NCBI GenBank assembly: GCA_016932815.1
Contig: JAFGCC010000025.1
Span: forward strand, 71,133-126,735
DNA length: 55,603 nucleotides
Direction: 5' to 3'
Source of the DNA: Microcaldota archaeon
GTDB lineage: Archaea; Micrarchaeota; Micrarchaeia; Anstonellales; Bilamarchaeaceae
The translations under genes were made by a program, and so were the position numbers. Position 1 is the first letter of the stretch; each line of letters starts with the position of its first letter. The notes under the pieces are model-generated. The model was given only the letters and a program-made list of their open reading frames with translations. It was not told the origin of the DNA and ran no database searches. Below, one piece after another: positions 9,247 through 16,534 of this stretch.

Positions 9247-10541
9247 TTTTTAGCACCCTTTTTCCTGAGCCTTGCAGCATTTGCGTGGGCGTTTAGCCCC
9301 TCTAGGTCCCCGAAGGCGCCTGCTAGTTCCGCAAGCTCCTCCTGCTCGGAGCCCTCCATGACTTCAATGTACGTGCGGACTATGAATTCATATACGGAGA
9401 GCCCGGAGAGGAACCTCGCGGTCCCGCCCGTAGGGAGTATGTGGTTTCCCCCGCTCATCCCATAATCCGCAAAGGATTCGCAGGTGTTCACGAATACTGC
9501 TCCCGCGTTTGTTACGCCTTTTGCAATCTCCTGTGCATCCTTGCCCAATATCTCCAGGTGCTCTGGCGCATAGGAATCCGCAATCTCCTGGGCCTGTGCT
9601 ATGCTCTCCACTACCACGATTGCGCCGTAATTGCGCAGGGATTTTTCCGCGTTCTCCGAATTCGGGAGTTCCGCAAGCTGTTTTTCCAGTTCCGCTTCCA
9701 CTCCCTCAGCGAACTCCCCGGATTTAGTGAGCAGTATCGCAGGCGAATTAACCCCGTGTTCCGCCTGTGCGAGCATGTCCGCGGCAGCGTAATCGGCACG
9801 CGCGCCCTCGCCCGCAATTATCAGCACTTCCGAAGGCCCCGCAACCAGGTCCACCTTGAGGAGCCCGGATGATGCCGCAATCTGCTTTGCAGCAGCCGCA
9901 TAAACGTTGCCCGGCCCGCAGGCCATGTCCACTTTGCCCATAATGCCCGGAATCCCATAAGCCATTGCCGCAATCGCCTGTGTCCCCCCTATCCTGTAAA
10001 TTTTATCTATCCCAAGCTTCTTTGCAGCATAAAGAATCGCGGGGGAAACTCCCTCCTTCCGCGGCGGAGTGCATACTATTATCTCTTTTACCCCAGCCGC
10101 CCTTGCGGGTATTCCCGCCATGAGGAGTGATGAAGGAAGCGGCGCAACGCCGCCCGGAACGTAAATTCCCACCCTGCTTATTGCGCGGGGCACAAGGGCT
10201 ACCGAGCCCTCCCCGACCTTGCAGGCACATTCCCGTAGGGCATCCTTTGCAATCTCCCGCTGCACCTTTGAAACCCTCTCAAATGCTTCGTCTATTGCGC
10301 GCTTCTGCGTCTCATCAAGCCTGGATTCCGCAGAGTCAATTTCCGAAGCGGAAACGAGCACGTTGCCGGAATCCAGCTTGAAATTGTCGAATTTTTCGCT
10401 GTACTCGCTTAGGGCATCCATTCCCCTTTTTGCAACGTCGTCCATGATGGCCTGCGCGCGGATGGACACCTCAGCGGGTATCCCTGCGCGCTCTTCCTTC
10501 TCGAAATCCCGCGGATTTATGATTTTTACAAGTCTGCTCAC
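9243..10541 (-). CDS. hisD: HisD: histidinol dehydrogenase
   Basis: Zn- and NAD-dependent enzyme for the last two oxidations, histidinol to histidine. The 432 residues include YVPGGVAPLPSSLLMAG, ACGPGNVYAAAAKQIA, DLVAGPSEVLIIA, QAEHGVNSPAIL (zinc Gln/His) and MSGGNHILPTGGTARF. The GTG start is preceded by GGGGTG and overlaps by 4 nt (GTGA) a small upstream ORF. Normal length. It is the first recognisable enzyme gene of the operon. Confidence 0.97.
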   Translation of the reverse strand: MSRLVKIINPRDFEKEERAGIPAEVSIRAQAIMDDVAKRGMDALSEYSEKFDNFKLDSGNVLVSASEIDSAESRLDETQKRAIDEAFERVSKVQREIAKDALRECACKVGEGSVALVPRAISRVGIYVPGGVAPLPSSLLMAGIPARAAGVKEIIVCTPPRKEGVSPAILYAAKKLGIDKIYRIGGTQAIAAMAYGIPGIMGKVDMACGPGNVYAAAAKQIAASSGLLKVDLVAGPSEVLIIAGEGARADYAAADMLAQAEHGVNSPAILLTKSGEFAEGVEAELEKQLAELPNSENAEKSLRNYGAIVVVESIAQAQEIADSYAPEHLEILGKDAQEIAKGVTNAGAVFVNTCESFADYGMSGGNHILPTGGTARFLSGLSVYEFIVRTYIEVMEGSEQEELAELAGAFGDLEGLNAHANAARLRKKGAKK

Positions 10542-10726
10542 GCTAACACCCCGGTAAATATTAATGTGCCCGCACTTTCGGCGGAGCTTGCGCTAAAGAA
10601 AAAGCTTTCCTTTTTTCCAAGAGGGCCTCCAAACGAGAAGACTTCTAGGCGCCCCTTTTCAGCGAGGCGAATGAAGTAAATCCCATTCCATGAAGACACC
10701 ACCTGCCGTTTTTCATTCTTTTGCAC
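10538..10726 (-). CDS. Small uncharacterised ORF coupled to hisD
   Basis: A 62-residue ORF with a GTG start lying about 34 nt after a TATA box and ending in a 4-nt GTGA overlap with hisD, the same junction type used inside the his operon. The protein is rich in Ser, Phe, Gly and Lys (for example VFSFGGPLGKK and FFFSASSAESAG), has no His run that would mark a classical leader peptide, and no family I recognise. It could be a real small cistron that starts the operon or a leader ORF for coupling. The position is the main support. Confidence 0.45.
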   Translation of the reverse strand: MQKNEKRQVVSSWNGIYFIRLAEKGRLEVFSFGGPLGKKESFFFSASSAESAGTLIFTGVLA

Positions 10727-10755
10727 CTCGTTGCACTCTATTAGGGCGGTATCCC

Positions 10756-10764
10756 TATTTAAAC
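10756..10764 (-). promoter_or_regulatory. TATA box of the his operon
   Basis: On the minus strand the sequence GTTTAAATA stands about 26 nt before position 10733. Transcription starting there would include the small ORF at 10726 and the whole his operon. No better TATA element lies between it and hisD with the right spacing; the TTAATATTTA closer to hisD would place the start inside the gene. Confidence 0.5.
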
Positions 10765-10951
10765 TTTTGCATCCGCGCCTTCTAGGAGCCGCTATCCCGC
10801 TTCCTTCGCGCACTCCCCTGCCTCCGCTTCCCGCACGAGAGTGGAGCCCCGAAATTTCTCCCAACCCCAGGATTATTGCCCTTCCGGGGTGCTGGCGGGA
10901 ACAACGCGCTCCCCCCAATTCTCCGACAGAAGGGACTCCCACCTAAGATAG

Positions 10952-10963
10952 CTTTTTATTACT
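10952..10963 (+). promoter_or_regulatory. TATA box before the acidic micro-ORF
   Basis: CTTTTTATTACT on the plus strand, about 40 nt before the ATG at 10997. The predicted start near 10983 leaves a short leader that contains GGGTGAT, a fair ribosome-binding site. Confidence 0.5.
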
Positions 10964-10996
10964 TTCCGAACTTCCCATATTCGCTGGGTGATCAGC

Positions 10997-11083
10997 ATGA
11001 ATGCCTTTGACGAAGAAGATGACTGGGAAGATGGAGATTTCGACGAAGAAGACGAATCCGAAGAATCCGATGAAGAATTCTGA
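10997..11083 (+). CDS. 28-residue highly acidic micro-protein
   Basis: A short reading frame made almost only of Asp, Glu, Ser, Trp and Phe (starts MNAFDEEDDWEDGDF and ends in SDEEF). It has its own TATA box, a GGGTGAT ribosome-binding site about 6 nt before the ATG, and a terminator hairpin 24 nt after the stop, so it forms a complete transcription unit. The composition resembles acidic tails that bind basic proteins or polymerases, but I know no family. It could alternatively be a small RNA gene. Confidence 0.45.
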   Translation: MNAFDEEDDWEDGDFDEEDESEESDEEF

Positions 11084-11106
11084 AGGGTCTCCTAAGAGAG
11101 TTCAAT

Positions 11107-11132
11107 GGCGGCGTTGAGCCGCCCCCTATTTT
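11107..11132 (+). terminator. Hairpin terminator after the acidic micro-ORF
   Basis: GGCGGC, loop GTTGA, GCCGCC, then CCCTATTTTTCT. A perfect 6-bp GC stem followed by a T-rich tract. It closes the micro-ORF unit before the promoter of the NYN gene. Confidence 0.65.
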
Positions 11133-11203
11133 TCTGCGTTTTTCCCTTACTCCCGTTGCAAGCATCCTCATTAGCCCGTTTTGCCCCGCATCAAGCACAA
11201 GCC

Positions 11204-11214
11204 TTTTTAATATT
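11204..11214 (+). promoter_or_regulatory. TATA box of the NYN-domain gene
   Basis: TTTTTAATATT about 46 nt before the ATG at 11255, giving a short leader with GGTGA as ribosome-binding site. Confidence 0.5.
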
Positions 11215-11254
11215 CCTAATGGATATGGAGGCACACGTTCTTGAAGTGGTGAAA

Positions 11255-11791
11255 ATGGGAATTATCGATAAGATTTTCGGAAAGGGAAAGCCCCAGGTGG
11301 CCCTTTTCGTAGACGGCCCCAACGTAATCCGCAAGCAGCTTTCGGTGGATTTGAGGGAAGTCAAGGCAAAGGTATCAGAACACGGCAACATAAGAATAGC
11401 GCGAATCTACCTGGACCAATACGCATCCGACAAGCTAATAGAAGCGATGGTCAACCAGGGCTTTGAGCCCATAATCACCACCGGGGACGTAGACGTAACT
11501 CTTGCGGTTGAGGCAACCGAGCAAATCGTGAACCCGGATATAGACATCGTGGCAATAATGTCGCGCGACACGGATTTCATCCCGGTCCTAAACAAGGTCA
11601 AAAAGCACGGGAAAAACAGCATAGTAGTCGGGGTTGAGCCCGGATTCAGCGTGGCTCTCAAGAATACCGCCGACCACCTGATTACGGTAAAAACGCAGGA
11701 GAGGTATTCACACCGCCCGCGCCCTTCTGGCTCCCGCCCGCAGGCCCCCCGGCCCCCAAGGCAGGCCAAGCCGGAACCCCCCAGCCAATAA
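11255..11791 (+). CDS. NYN (PIN-like) domain protein, LabA/TIGR00288 type
   Basis: A 178-residue protein with a NYN/PIN-like nuclease fold: VALFVDGPNVIRK at the N-terminus, GDVDVTLAVEATEQ in the centre and IVAIMSRDTDFIPVLNKV, with the conserved Asp residues expected to bind metal. The last 30 residues are Pro/Arg-rich and probably disordered or RNA-binding. The start at 11255 is preferred: GGTGA precedes it and a TATA box lies upstream, whereas the longer open frame runs back into the terminator at 11107. Likely an RNA nuclease; the substrate is unknown. Endonuclease III follows after its own promoter. Confidence 0.88.
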   Translation: MGIIDKIFGKGKPQVALFVDGPNVIRKQLSVDLREVKAKVSEHGNIRIARIYLDQYASDKLIEAMVNQGFEPIITTGDVDVTLAVEATEQIVNPDIDIVAIMSRDTDFIPVLNKVKKHGKNSIVVGVEPGFSVALKNTADHLITVKTQERYSHRPRPSGSRPQAPRPPRQAKPEPPSQ

Positions 11792-11827
11792 CTTATATTT
11801 TTATTCCCATTCCTTCCTTAGTGCCCC

Positions 11828-12484
11828 ATGGACTACGCGCGAATCCTAAGCATAATGGAGGAAGAAGGCAGGAAGCACAATGCCCCCATCTTCGCAAAGG
11901 AGGAGGTGGTGCAGGGAGAGCCCTTTAGGATTCTCGTTTTTACGATGCTCTCTGCGCGCTCAAGGGATTCGCGCACCATGGAAGTGTGCCGCTCGCTCTT
12001 TAGGGAAGCGGACACCCCAAGAGGAATCCTCTCTCTTGGGCAGGATAAGGTATCCGAAATCCTCCACCCAATCGGTTTCTACAAGGGGAAAACAAAGCGC
12101 CTCCTTGGCCTGTGCGAAAAGCTCCTCTCCGATTTTGGCGGAAAAGTCCCCTCCGCCCTGGAAGAGCTTACTACCCTTCCCGGAGTGGGGCGCAAGACCG
12201 CAAACATAATCCTCGCGCGCGTTTTTGGGCAGAAAACGATTGCAGTGGACGTGCACGTGCACCGGATTTCAAACCGCCTAGGCTGGGTAAAAACCAAAAA
12301 GCCCCTGGATACCGAGAAGAGGCTGATGAAACTCCTGCCTGATAAGGCAATCCCCCAGGCAAACCGCGCAATGGTTTCCTATGGGCAAACCGTCTGCCTC
12401 CCGAGAAATCCGAAGTGCGCTGAATGCAGGATAAGGGAATACTGCCAAAGGATTGGGCTTCCAAAATCCATTGGCTTGCGCTAA
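11828..12484 (+). CDS. nth: Endonuclease III (DNA glycosylase / AP lyase)
   Basis: Base-excision repair enzyme removing oxidised pyrimidines. The helix-hairpin-helix LPGVGRKTANIIL contains the catalytic Lys, and the catalytic Asp is in IAVDVHVHRISNRLG. The C-terminus has the [4Fe-4S] cluster pattern C-x6-C-x2-C-x5-C (CLPRNPKCAECRIREYC). 218 residues, normal. A TATA element (TTATATTTTTATT, 11793-11805) is centred about 28 nt before the ATG, so the mRNA is probably leaderless. Its stop codon overlaps the first copy of the duplicated mevalonate kinase 3' end. Confidence 0.97.
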   Translation: MDYARILSIMEEEGRKHNAPIFAKEEVVQGEPFRILVFTMLSARSRDSRTMEVCRSLFREADTPRGILSLGQDKVSEILHPIGFYKGKTKRLLGLCEKLLSDFGGKVPSALEELTTLPGVGRKTANIILARVFGQKTIAVDVHVHRISNRLGWVKTKKPLDTEKRLMKLLPDKAIPQANRAMVSYGQTVCLPRNPKCAECRIREYCQRIGLPKSIGLR

Positions 12485-12554
12485 CCGAGTTGGGCCTCAA
12501 AAACAAGATACTTGCTACCTATAAGCTGCATAAGAGTTTCTGTTTCTTTTTTGC
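12481..12554 (+). repeat. Copy A of a duplicated mvk 3' end (direct repeat)
   Basis: This 74-nt stretch matches 12831-12904 at 66 of 74 positions, exactly 350 nt apart. Read on the minus strand it still encodes a mevalonate kinase C-terminus (KKETETLMQ, three changed residues, SKYLVFEAQ, Leu, Gly, stop). It abuts the nth stop codon, so nth TAA and the mvk-type TAG overlap. This looks like the ancestral convergent nth/mvk junction, now separated from the live gene by the antitoxin-like insert. Confidence 0.85.
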
Positions 12555-12615
12555 AATGGAGGTCTGGCATGCAACCTACAATAACCATAAAGAAGGAAAC
12601 TGTGCAGATAAATGC

Positions 12616-12816
12616 ATGGAAACTGTTAATGTGGATGCCATAAACAGGAAAATCTCCAAGCTGGACAAAAAGCTGGATAGTGTGGTGGAGTATTTGGATG
12701 ACATAACAATGACTCCAGAGGAATACTCAGAATATATCGCGGCAGAGAAAGCCCACTCCAAAGGAGAGCACAAGAATTGGAAAACCGCAGAAGAATTGCT
12801 AAAAGAAGAAAATTAA
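12616..12816 (+). CDS. Orphan antitoxin-like protein
   Basis: A 66-residue, charged, helical protein beginning METVNVDAINRKISKLDKKL and continuing with TMTPEEYSEYIAAE, a pattern seen in archaeal antitoxin-like or toxin-adjacent proteins. No toxin gene lies beside it. It is enclosed by two copies of the mvk 3' end and is richer in A and T, with codons unlike its neighbours. A longer in-frame start at 12556 exists but extends into the repeat and has less family-like sequence; no strong ribosome-binding site favours either. Function is inferred from sequence style only. Confidence 0.6.
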   Translation: METVNVDAINRKISKLDKKLDSVVEYLDDITMTPEEYSEYIAAEKAHSKGEHKNWKTAEELLKEEN

Positions 12817-12830
12817 CTCGTTGGCTCCTG

Positions 12831-12904
12831 CTAACCGATTTGGGCCTCAAAAACAAGATACTTGCTACTTAATGCCTGCATAAGGGTTTCGGTTTCTTTT
12901 TTGC
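12831..12904 (+). repeat. Copy B of the mvk 3' end (live copy)
   Basis: The second member of the direct repeat, forming the actual C-terminus and stop of mevalonate kinase. Just before it, TTGGCT...CTAACC also resembles the end of nth next to copy A, so the duplicated unit may include a few bases of the nth end. Its codons (AGT, TAT, CTT, GTT, TTT) are more AT-rich than the rest of the gene. Confidence 0.8.
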
Positions 12905-13706
12905 TTTCTGCGAGGGCAATCGCGCAACCTCCCCCGCCTGCCCCGGTGATTTTCGCGCCCAGTGCCCCATTCTCCTTCGCAATCGAAACCACGTCTTCAA
13001 GCTCCAAAGTGGAAACCCCCACCTGCTTCAAATACCCGTGGTTAGTGTCCATCAATTCGCCCAGCCTCTCCAGATTGGCGGTTTCCAGGCATTTCTTGGC
13101 CTCAACTACCAGCCGCTCTTCCCTCTTCATTAACTCCAGGAAGAAGTCCGGCCTCTCAGCCCGGATTTGCGCAACCCCTGCAACGAGGTCCTTGGTAATT
13201 CCCATTTTCCCGGTGTGCGCAATTACTATGTGCAGGGGAACTCCCAGCTCTATTGGAATTGGGTCCTCGCCCTTCTTGAATAGTATCGCCCCCCTCCTAG
13301 AAGAGAGGGTATTGTCTATCCCGGAGGGGTTCCCGTGGAAGACTTCTTCCCCAAGATACGCATATTCCGCTATCCTCTTCCAGGTCAATTCCATTCCCTG
13401 CGCGGCAGCTGCAGCACGCGATAGCGCAACAGAATACGCGGCACTCCATCCCATCCCCGCCCCGCTTGGGATTTTAGTGTCAATTTCTATTAGGTAGTTT
13501 CCATCTAGCCCGAAAGCGTCAAGGATTTTCCTTGAGGCATCCAGCACGATTTGCCCGGTTGGGATATTAATTGAGAGCTCTTCTGCCGGGGTAAGGGTCA
13601 CATTTAGGGGTATTGAGAGGGAGGCGCCTATTGCGTGCGTGCCCTGCACAACGAAGTGCTCCCCGAAAAGTATGGTCTTTGCAAAGCCCGTCCCGGTGCT
13701 CACCAT
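12831..13706 (-). CDS. mvk: Mevalonate kinase
   Basis: GHMP kinase phosphorylating mevalonate in archaeal isoprenoid lipid synthesis. 291 residues, normal for archaea. Motif 1 is around KTILFGEHFVV, motif 2 is IPSGAGMGWSAA (residues 79-90), the catalytic Asp131 is in HGNPSGIDN, and motif 3 is KITGAGGGGCAIAL. Odd: motif 2 normally reads GLGSSAA, and here Trp87 stands where the first Ser should be. The last 25 codons are one member of a duplicated segment (12481-12554 / 12831-12904). The ATG shares its first base with the nac stop, so the two are coupled. Confidence 0.94.
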   Translation of the reverse strand: MVSTGTGFAKTILFGEHFVVQGTHAIGASLSIPLNVTLTPAEELSINIPTGQIVLDASRKILDAFGLDGNYLIEIDTKIPSGAGMGWSAAYSVALSRAAAAAQGMELTWKRIAEYAYLGEEVFHGNPSGIDNTLSSRRGAILFKKGEDPIPIELGVPLHIVIAHTGKMGITKDLVAGVAQIRAERPDFFLELMKREERLVVEAKKCLETANLERLGELMDTNHGYLKQVGVSTLELEDVVSIAKENGALGAKITGAGGGGCAIALAESKKETETLMQALSSKYLVFEAQIG

Positions 13707-14035
13707 TATTCTTCCCCTTGGAGTTCCATGATTGCGGCTGCAATGTCCCCGCCGGATTTTTCAAGCGCGGCAGCAGCATCCTCCCTGCTTGCCCCAGTCT
13801 TCTCCATGATTAGTTCCACGTCCTCCTCGTTGACGGAGCTTTCTGTGCGCACGGTTCCGGCAATCTGGAAGGAATCCTGGCCCTGCATGCTGATTTTGGT
13901 AACCTGCGCGGGCTCTACTATAATCTTTTCATCCGCAGTCTCTATGATTACGCGCTCCGCGTTAATCTCCTGCGTGTTTATGCCCATCTGCTTCATCATC
14001 CTTGCCATCTGCTTGGGGTCCATGTTAGGCATCAT
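13706..14035 (-). CDS. nac: Nascent polypeptide-associated complex protein (archaeal NAC)
   Basis: Ribosome-associated chaperone homologous to eukaryotic alpha-NAC. The N-terminus MMPNMDPKQMARMMKQMGI is followed by the NAC beta-barrel (EKIIVEPAQVTKISMQGQDSFQIAG) and a C-terminal UBA domain (VELIMEKTGASREDAAAALE). Start at 14035 fits the family and lies 9 nt after GAGGA; an in-frame ATG at 14044 sits directly on that site and is less likely. It sits between a creatininase family gene and mvk in a translation-linked operon. Confidence 0.94.
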   Translation of the reverse strand: MMPNMDPKQMARMMKQMGINTQEINAERVIIETADEKIIVEPAQVTKISMQGQDSFQIAGTVRTESSVNEEDVELIMEKTGASREDAAAALEKSGGDIAAAIMELQGEE

Positions 14036-14040
14036 GCAAA

Positions 14041-14742
14041 TCATTCCTCGCTATACAATAAATCGTTGGAAACAATCTTTTTGAGCTTTCCTATAACTTC
14101 ATTATATACTTTTTCCCCAAGCTCCCTGCTTATCCCATCCACCTTCCCGATGTACCCAGAAGGCGTAAACAAATCGTCAGGAGTGGGTATAATCGCATAA
14201 GAATAATCCTTCCTCTCTTCCTGCACGGGCTCTTCCCTAAGCGAACCCCCTGCGGCAAGGACAAGCGAAGCCTCCACCTTGTCCGCGTGCCCGGCTTCCA
14301 CTTCGGTTAGCTTCCACCATTCAATTACCGCTGCCCTGAATTCAAAATCATCCGAGAGCTCCTTTAGTGCGCACTTTATCGGCCCTGTGTTTCCCCCGTG
14401 CCCGCTAATAACCAGGAAGCGGCCGAAGCCCTCCCTGCATAGTTCGGAAAATATGTCTTCTGCAACCGCCTGCAGGGTGCGCGAACTTAAGCTTATTGCC
14501 CCTGGGTATTTGCGGAGCGTATAAACGTACCCATAATTAACCGTAGGAAAAACAATGAGCCCCTCCCCCATCTCCTTCTCCAATCTCCTTGCAATTTCGT
14601 TTGGGATTATGGAGTCGGTATCCAGGGGAAGGTGCTTCCCATGCGGCTCAATCGCCCCGAAAACGATGAGCGCGGGCGGCTTTTGGGCCTTGGCGTCGCC
14701 AAGTTCCTTCCAGCTTAGTTCGCCCGCACGCATCAATATCAC
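14041..14742 (-). CDS. Creatininase family amidohydrolase (possibly ArfB-like)
   Basis: A 233-residue metal-dependent amidohydrolase fold. Metal and catalytic residues are visible in FGAIEPHGKHLPLDTD, LVISGHGGNTGP and AGHADKVEASLVLA. In methanogens, members such as ArfB deformylate a riboflavin/F420 intermediate; others act on creatinine or peptides. No riboflavin or F420 gene is in view, so the substrate is open. Its start overlaps the rps3ae stop by 4 nt. Confidence 0.85.
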   Translation of the reverse strand: MILMRAGELSWKELGDAKAQKPPALIVFGAIEPHGKHLPLDTDSIIPNEIARRLEKEMGEGLIVFPTVNYGYVYTLRKYPGAISLSSRTLQAVAEDIFSELCREGFGRFLVISGHGGNTGPIKCALKELSDDFEFRAAVIEWWKLTEVEAGHADKVEASLVLAAGGSLREEPVQEERKDYSYAIIPTPDDLFTPSGYIGKVDGISRELGEKVYNEVIGKLKKIVSNDLLYSEE

Positions 14743-15338
14743 TGGGCGAGGTTCTCCTTGAGCTCGGTCTTGCGGAATTCAACGCGGTTCATCGGCGTAA
14801 TCTGCCTTAGCCTGTTGAATACCTTGGTAGAGAGCCTTCCGCTAATTACCTCGTTCATCAATTCGTAGTAACTGTACTTTCCGGAAGCCTCTGAGAGCTC
14901 TGCCTCTATTGCCGCGCGGATGTTCTTGCGCATGGTCTCGCTGATGCGGTCTTTGGTGACCGAAATCATCTTCAGCCTGACTGTGCGGTCATCCTGGGTG
15001 GGGAGGTCCTTTACAGTGTGCAGGACGGTCCTCCTCCTCCTAACGAGCGTGCGGATGTAGCTCGGAGAGAGCTGGTGCCCGATAAGCTCGGTGTACGCGC
15101 TCTTTCCCTTGACCTCCTTTATGCGGAAGTTGAGGGTTGTGTACATGTTCGCCTGGGACATCTTGCCCGTAAGGTCCATTAAGCTGACCTTGATTATGCG
15201 GTTGTCCAGGAGTGCCTCATCCGCAGTAGTGACTGCGCCGAGTTCCTTGGAATCAAACGCCTGCGGTGCAAGAACGGCATACCATTCCTTTGCCTTCTTC
15301 TTCTCGGCTGTTTTTCTGGATTTCTTCGGTTTGGCCAT
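14739..15338 (-). CDS. rps3ae: 30S ribosomal protein S3Ae (eS1)
   Basis: Archaeal/eukaryotic small-subunit protein eS1, 199 residues. The Lys-rich N-terminus is followed by KEWYAVLAPQAFDSKELG, typical of the family, then LIGHQLSPSYIRTLVRRRR and the conserved end ITPMNRVEFRKTE. Lies 11 nt after rps15, in the order rdgB-rps15-rps3ae. An SD-like AGGTG precedes the ATG. Confidence 0.97.
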   Translation of the reverse strand: MAKPKKSRKTAEKKKAKEWYAVLAPQAFDSKELGAVTTADEALLDNRIIKVSLMDLTGKMSQANMYTTLNFRIKEVKGKSAYTELIGHQLSPSYIRTLVRRRRTVLHTVKDLPTQDDRTVRLKMISVTKDRISETMRKNIRAAIEAELSEASGKYSYYELMNEVISGRLSTKVFNRLRQITPMNRVEFRKTELKENLAQ

Positions 15339-15349
15339 TTTTCACACCT

Positions 15350-15805
15350 TCACTTAATCAGCAGCGCCGCCGTCTCGGGGTCGTACTTCCATCCTGCGGG
15401 GATGCGCTTGGTCTTCCGATAATATTTGGAGAGCCTGTGTATCTTGGATTCCACGTGGATTAGCTTTACCTTGTTGTGCGTATCCGGGTTGTTCTGCTTG
15501 AGGTGGTTCCTCATCCCGACCGCCTTCTTGATTAGGCTAAGCAGGTCTTCGGGGAACTTGGGGAGCAGGTTTTCCTTCTCAAGGAATTCGAGCATGCTCA
15601 TTCCAAGGGCGCGCTCAACTAGGGGGACACCATACTGGTCGCGCAGGATTAGCCCGATTTTTGCCGGGGGAACACCCTCGCGCGCTAGCTTGCGGATAGT
15701 CTCCTCTACCTCGCCTTCCGAAATCTCCATCCATTCCGGCACACCCTCCTTCTTTGGCGGGTTAGAGCCGGATTTTCCTTTTTTCTTCGAATGCAATTTT
15801 GCCAT
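15350..15805 (-). CDS. rps15: 30S ribosomal protein S15 (uS15)
   Basis: 151 residues, the longer archaeal/eukaryotic form with an N-terminal extension (MAKLHSKKKGKSGSNPPKK, PEWMEISEGEVEETIRKLA). The S15 core binding 16S rRNA helices is in LKQNNPDTHNKVKLIHVESK and HRLSKYYRKTKRIP. Starts only 4 nt after rdgB ends, with AGGTGA as ribosome-binding site. Confidence 0.98.
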   Translation of the reverse strand: MAKLHSKKKGKSGSNPPKKEGVPEWMEISEGEVEETIRKLAREGVPPAKIGLILRDQYGVPLVERALGMSMLEFLEKENLLPKFPEDLLSLIKKAVGMRNHLKQNNPDTHNKVKLIHVESKIHRLSKYYRKTKRIPAGWKYDPETAALLIK

Positions 15806-15809
15806 TCCT

Positions 15810-16406
15810 TCACCTTTGTTTTATGTATTTTCCAAATTCTTCTAGTGCACGCTTCCTATGCGAAAGCGCGGCTTTCATTTCCGGTACCTCGGCGAAGGTC
15901 TTTTCCCCGGAGTGGCGAACTCCGGCGAACTTGTCCGGTATGAATATCGGGTCATATCCGAATCCTTCGTTTCCACGGATTTCATCGGATATCCTTCCTT
16001 TCACGATTCCCGTGAAAGTTTTTGCTCCGTTTTCGTCTGCGTATGCAATGGCGGCGCGGAATTCCGCAACACTTCCCGCTGCGAGCTTCAGGATTCCAGC
16101 GTTGCCTATCTTCCCAAAAGCCCATGCCGAGTATGCTCCCGGAAAGCCCCCTAACGAAGGGATAAACAATCCAGAATCCTCGACGAAAAGGGGAACTCCC
16201 GCCTTTGCGTACGCATCCAATGCGGATGCACGGGCGATTTCTTCAACGGAATCGCTCCGCATCTCCTCTAAATGGAGATTTTTATGACTGATATTGACAC
16301 CGAAGTGCTTTAAAATGCTTTCGGCTTCCCTGAATTTGTGCCCGTTTCCGGTAACGAAGAGGATTTCGGGCTTTTCTGCTAACCTTCCTGCTGTTTTTCC
16401 TTCCAT
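15810..16406 (-). CDS. rdgB: XTP/dITP pyrophosphatase (RdgB/HAM1)
   Basis: House-cleaning nucleotidase hydrolysing dITP and XTP. Family motifs: ILFVTGNGHKFREAE at the N-terminus, LFVEDSGLFIPSLGGFPG in the centre, GFGYDPIFIPD and SHRKRALEEF at the end. About 12 extra N-terminal residues precede the usual start; a TATA box (TTTTAAAT, minus strand, 16431-16438) is centred about 28 nt before the ATG at 16406, so this is likely a leaderless start and the head of the ribosomal-protein operon. Confidence 0.95.
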   Translation of the reverse strand: MEGKTAGRLAEKPEILFVTGNGHKFREAESILKHFGVNISHKNLHLEEMRSDSVEEIARASALDAYAKAGVPLFVEDSGLFIPSLGGFPGAYSAWAFGKIGNAGILKLAAGSVAEFRAAIAYADENGAKTFTGIVKGRISDEIRGNEGFGYDPIFIPDKFAGVRHSGEKTFAEVPEMKAALSHRKRALEEFGKYIKQR

Positions 16407-16534
16407 TTGCGCTTTACTTGCCTCAATATGTTTTAAATCCTCCCTGCGCCCCTCCTGCTTCCCGGAGAGATATCCTTTTCCATTTTCCGCGATGCGGGCA
16501 CTTCTGCAAATCCCCCCTGTGCGGGACAGATAGG

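Noticed and set aside
10555-10566. TTAATATTTA on the minus strand as the hisD promoter
   Set aside because: It lies about 20 nt before the GTG, which would put the transcription start inside hisD.
10727-10942. Upstream extension of the small ORF before hisD (to 10942) and an opposing plus-strand frame
   Set aside because: Both run through the his TATA box; composition is Gly/Arg or Pro/Arg-rich and looks non-coding.
12571-12645. Alternative short frame at the antitoxin locus starting MQPTITIKKETVQINA
   Set aside because: It ends after 24 codons; the overlapping frame from 12616 is longer and has an antitoxin-like pattern. It could be a frameshifted start but that cannot be shown here.
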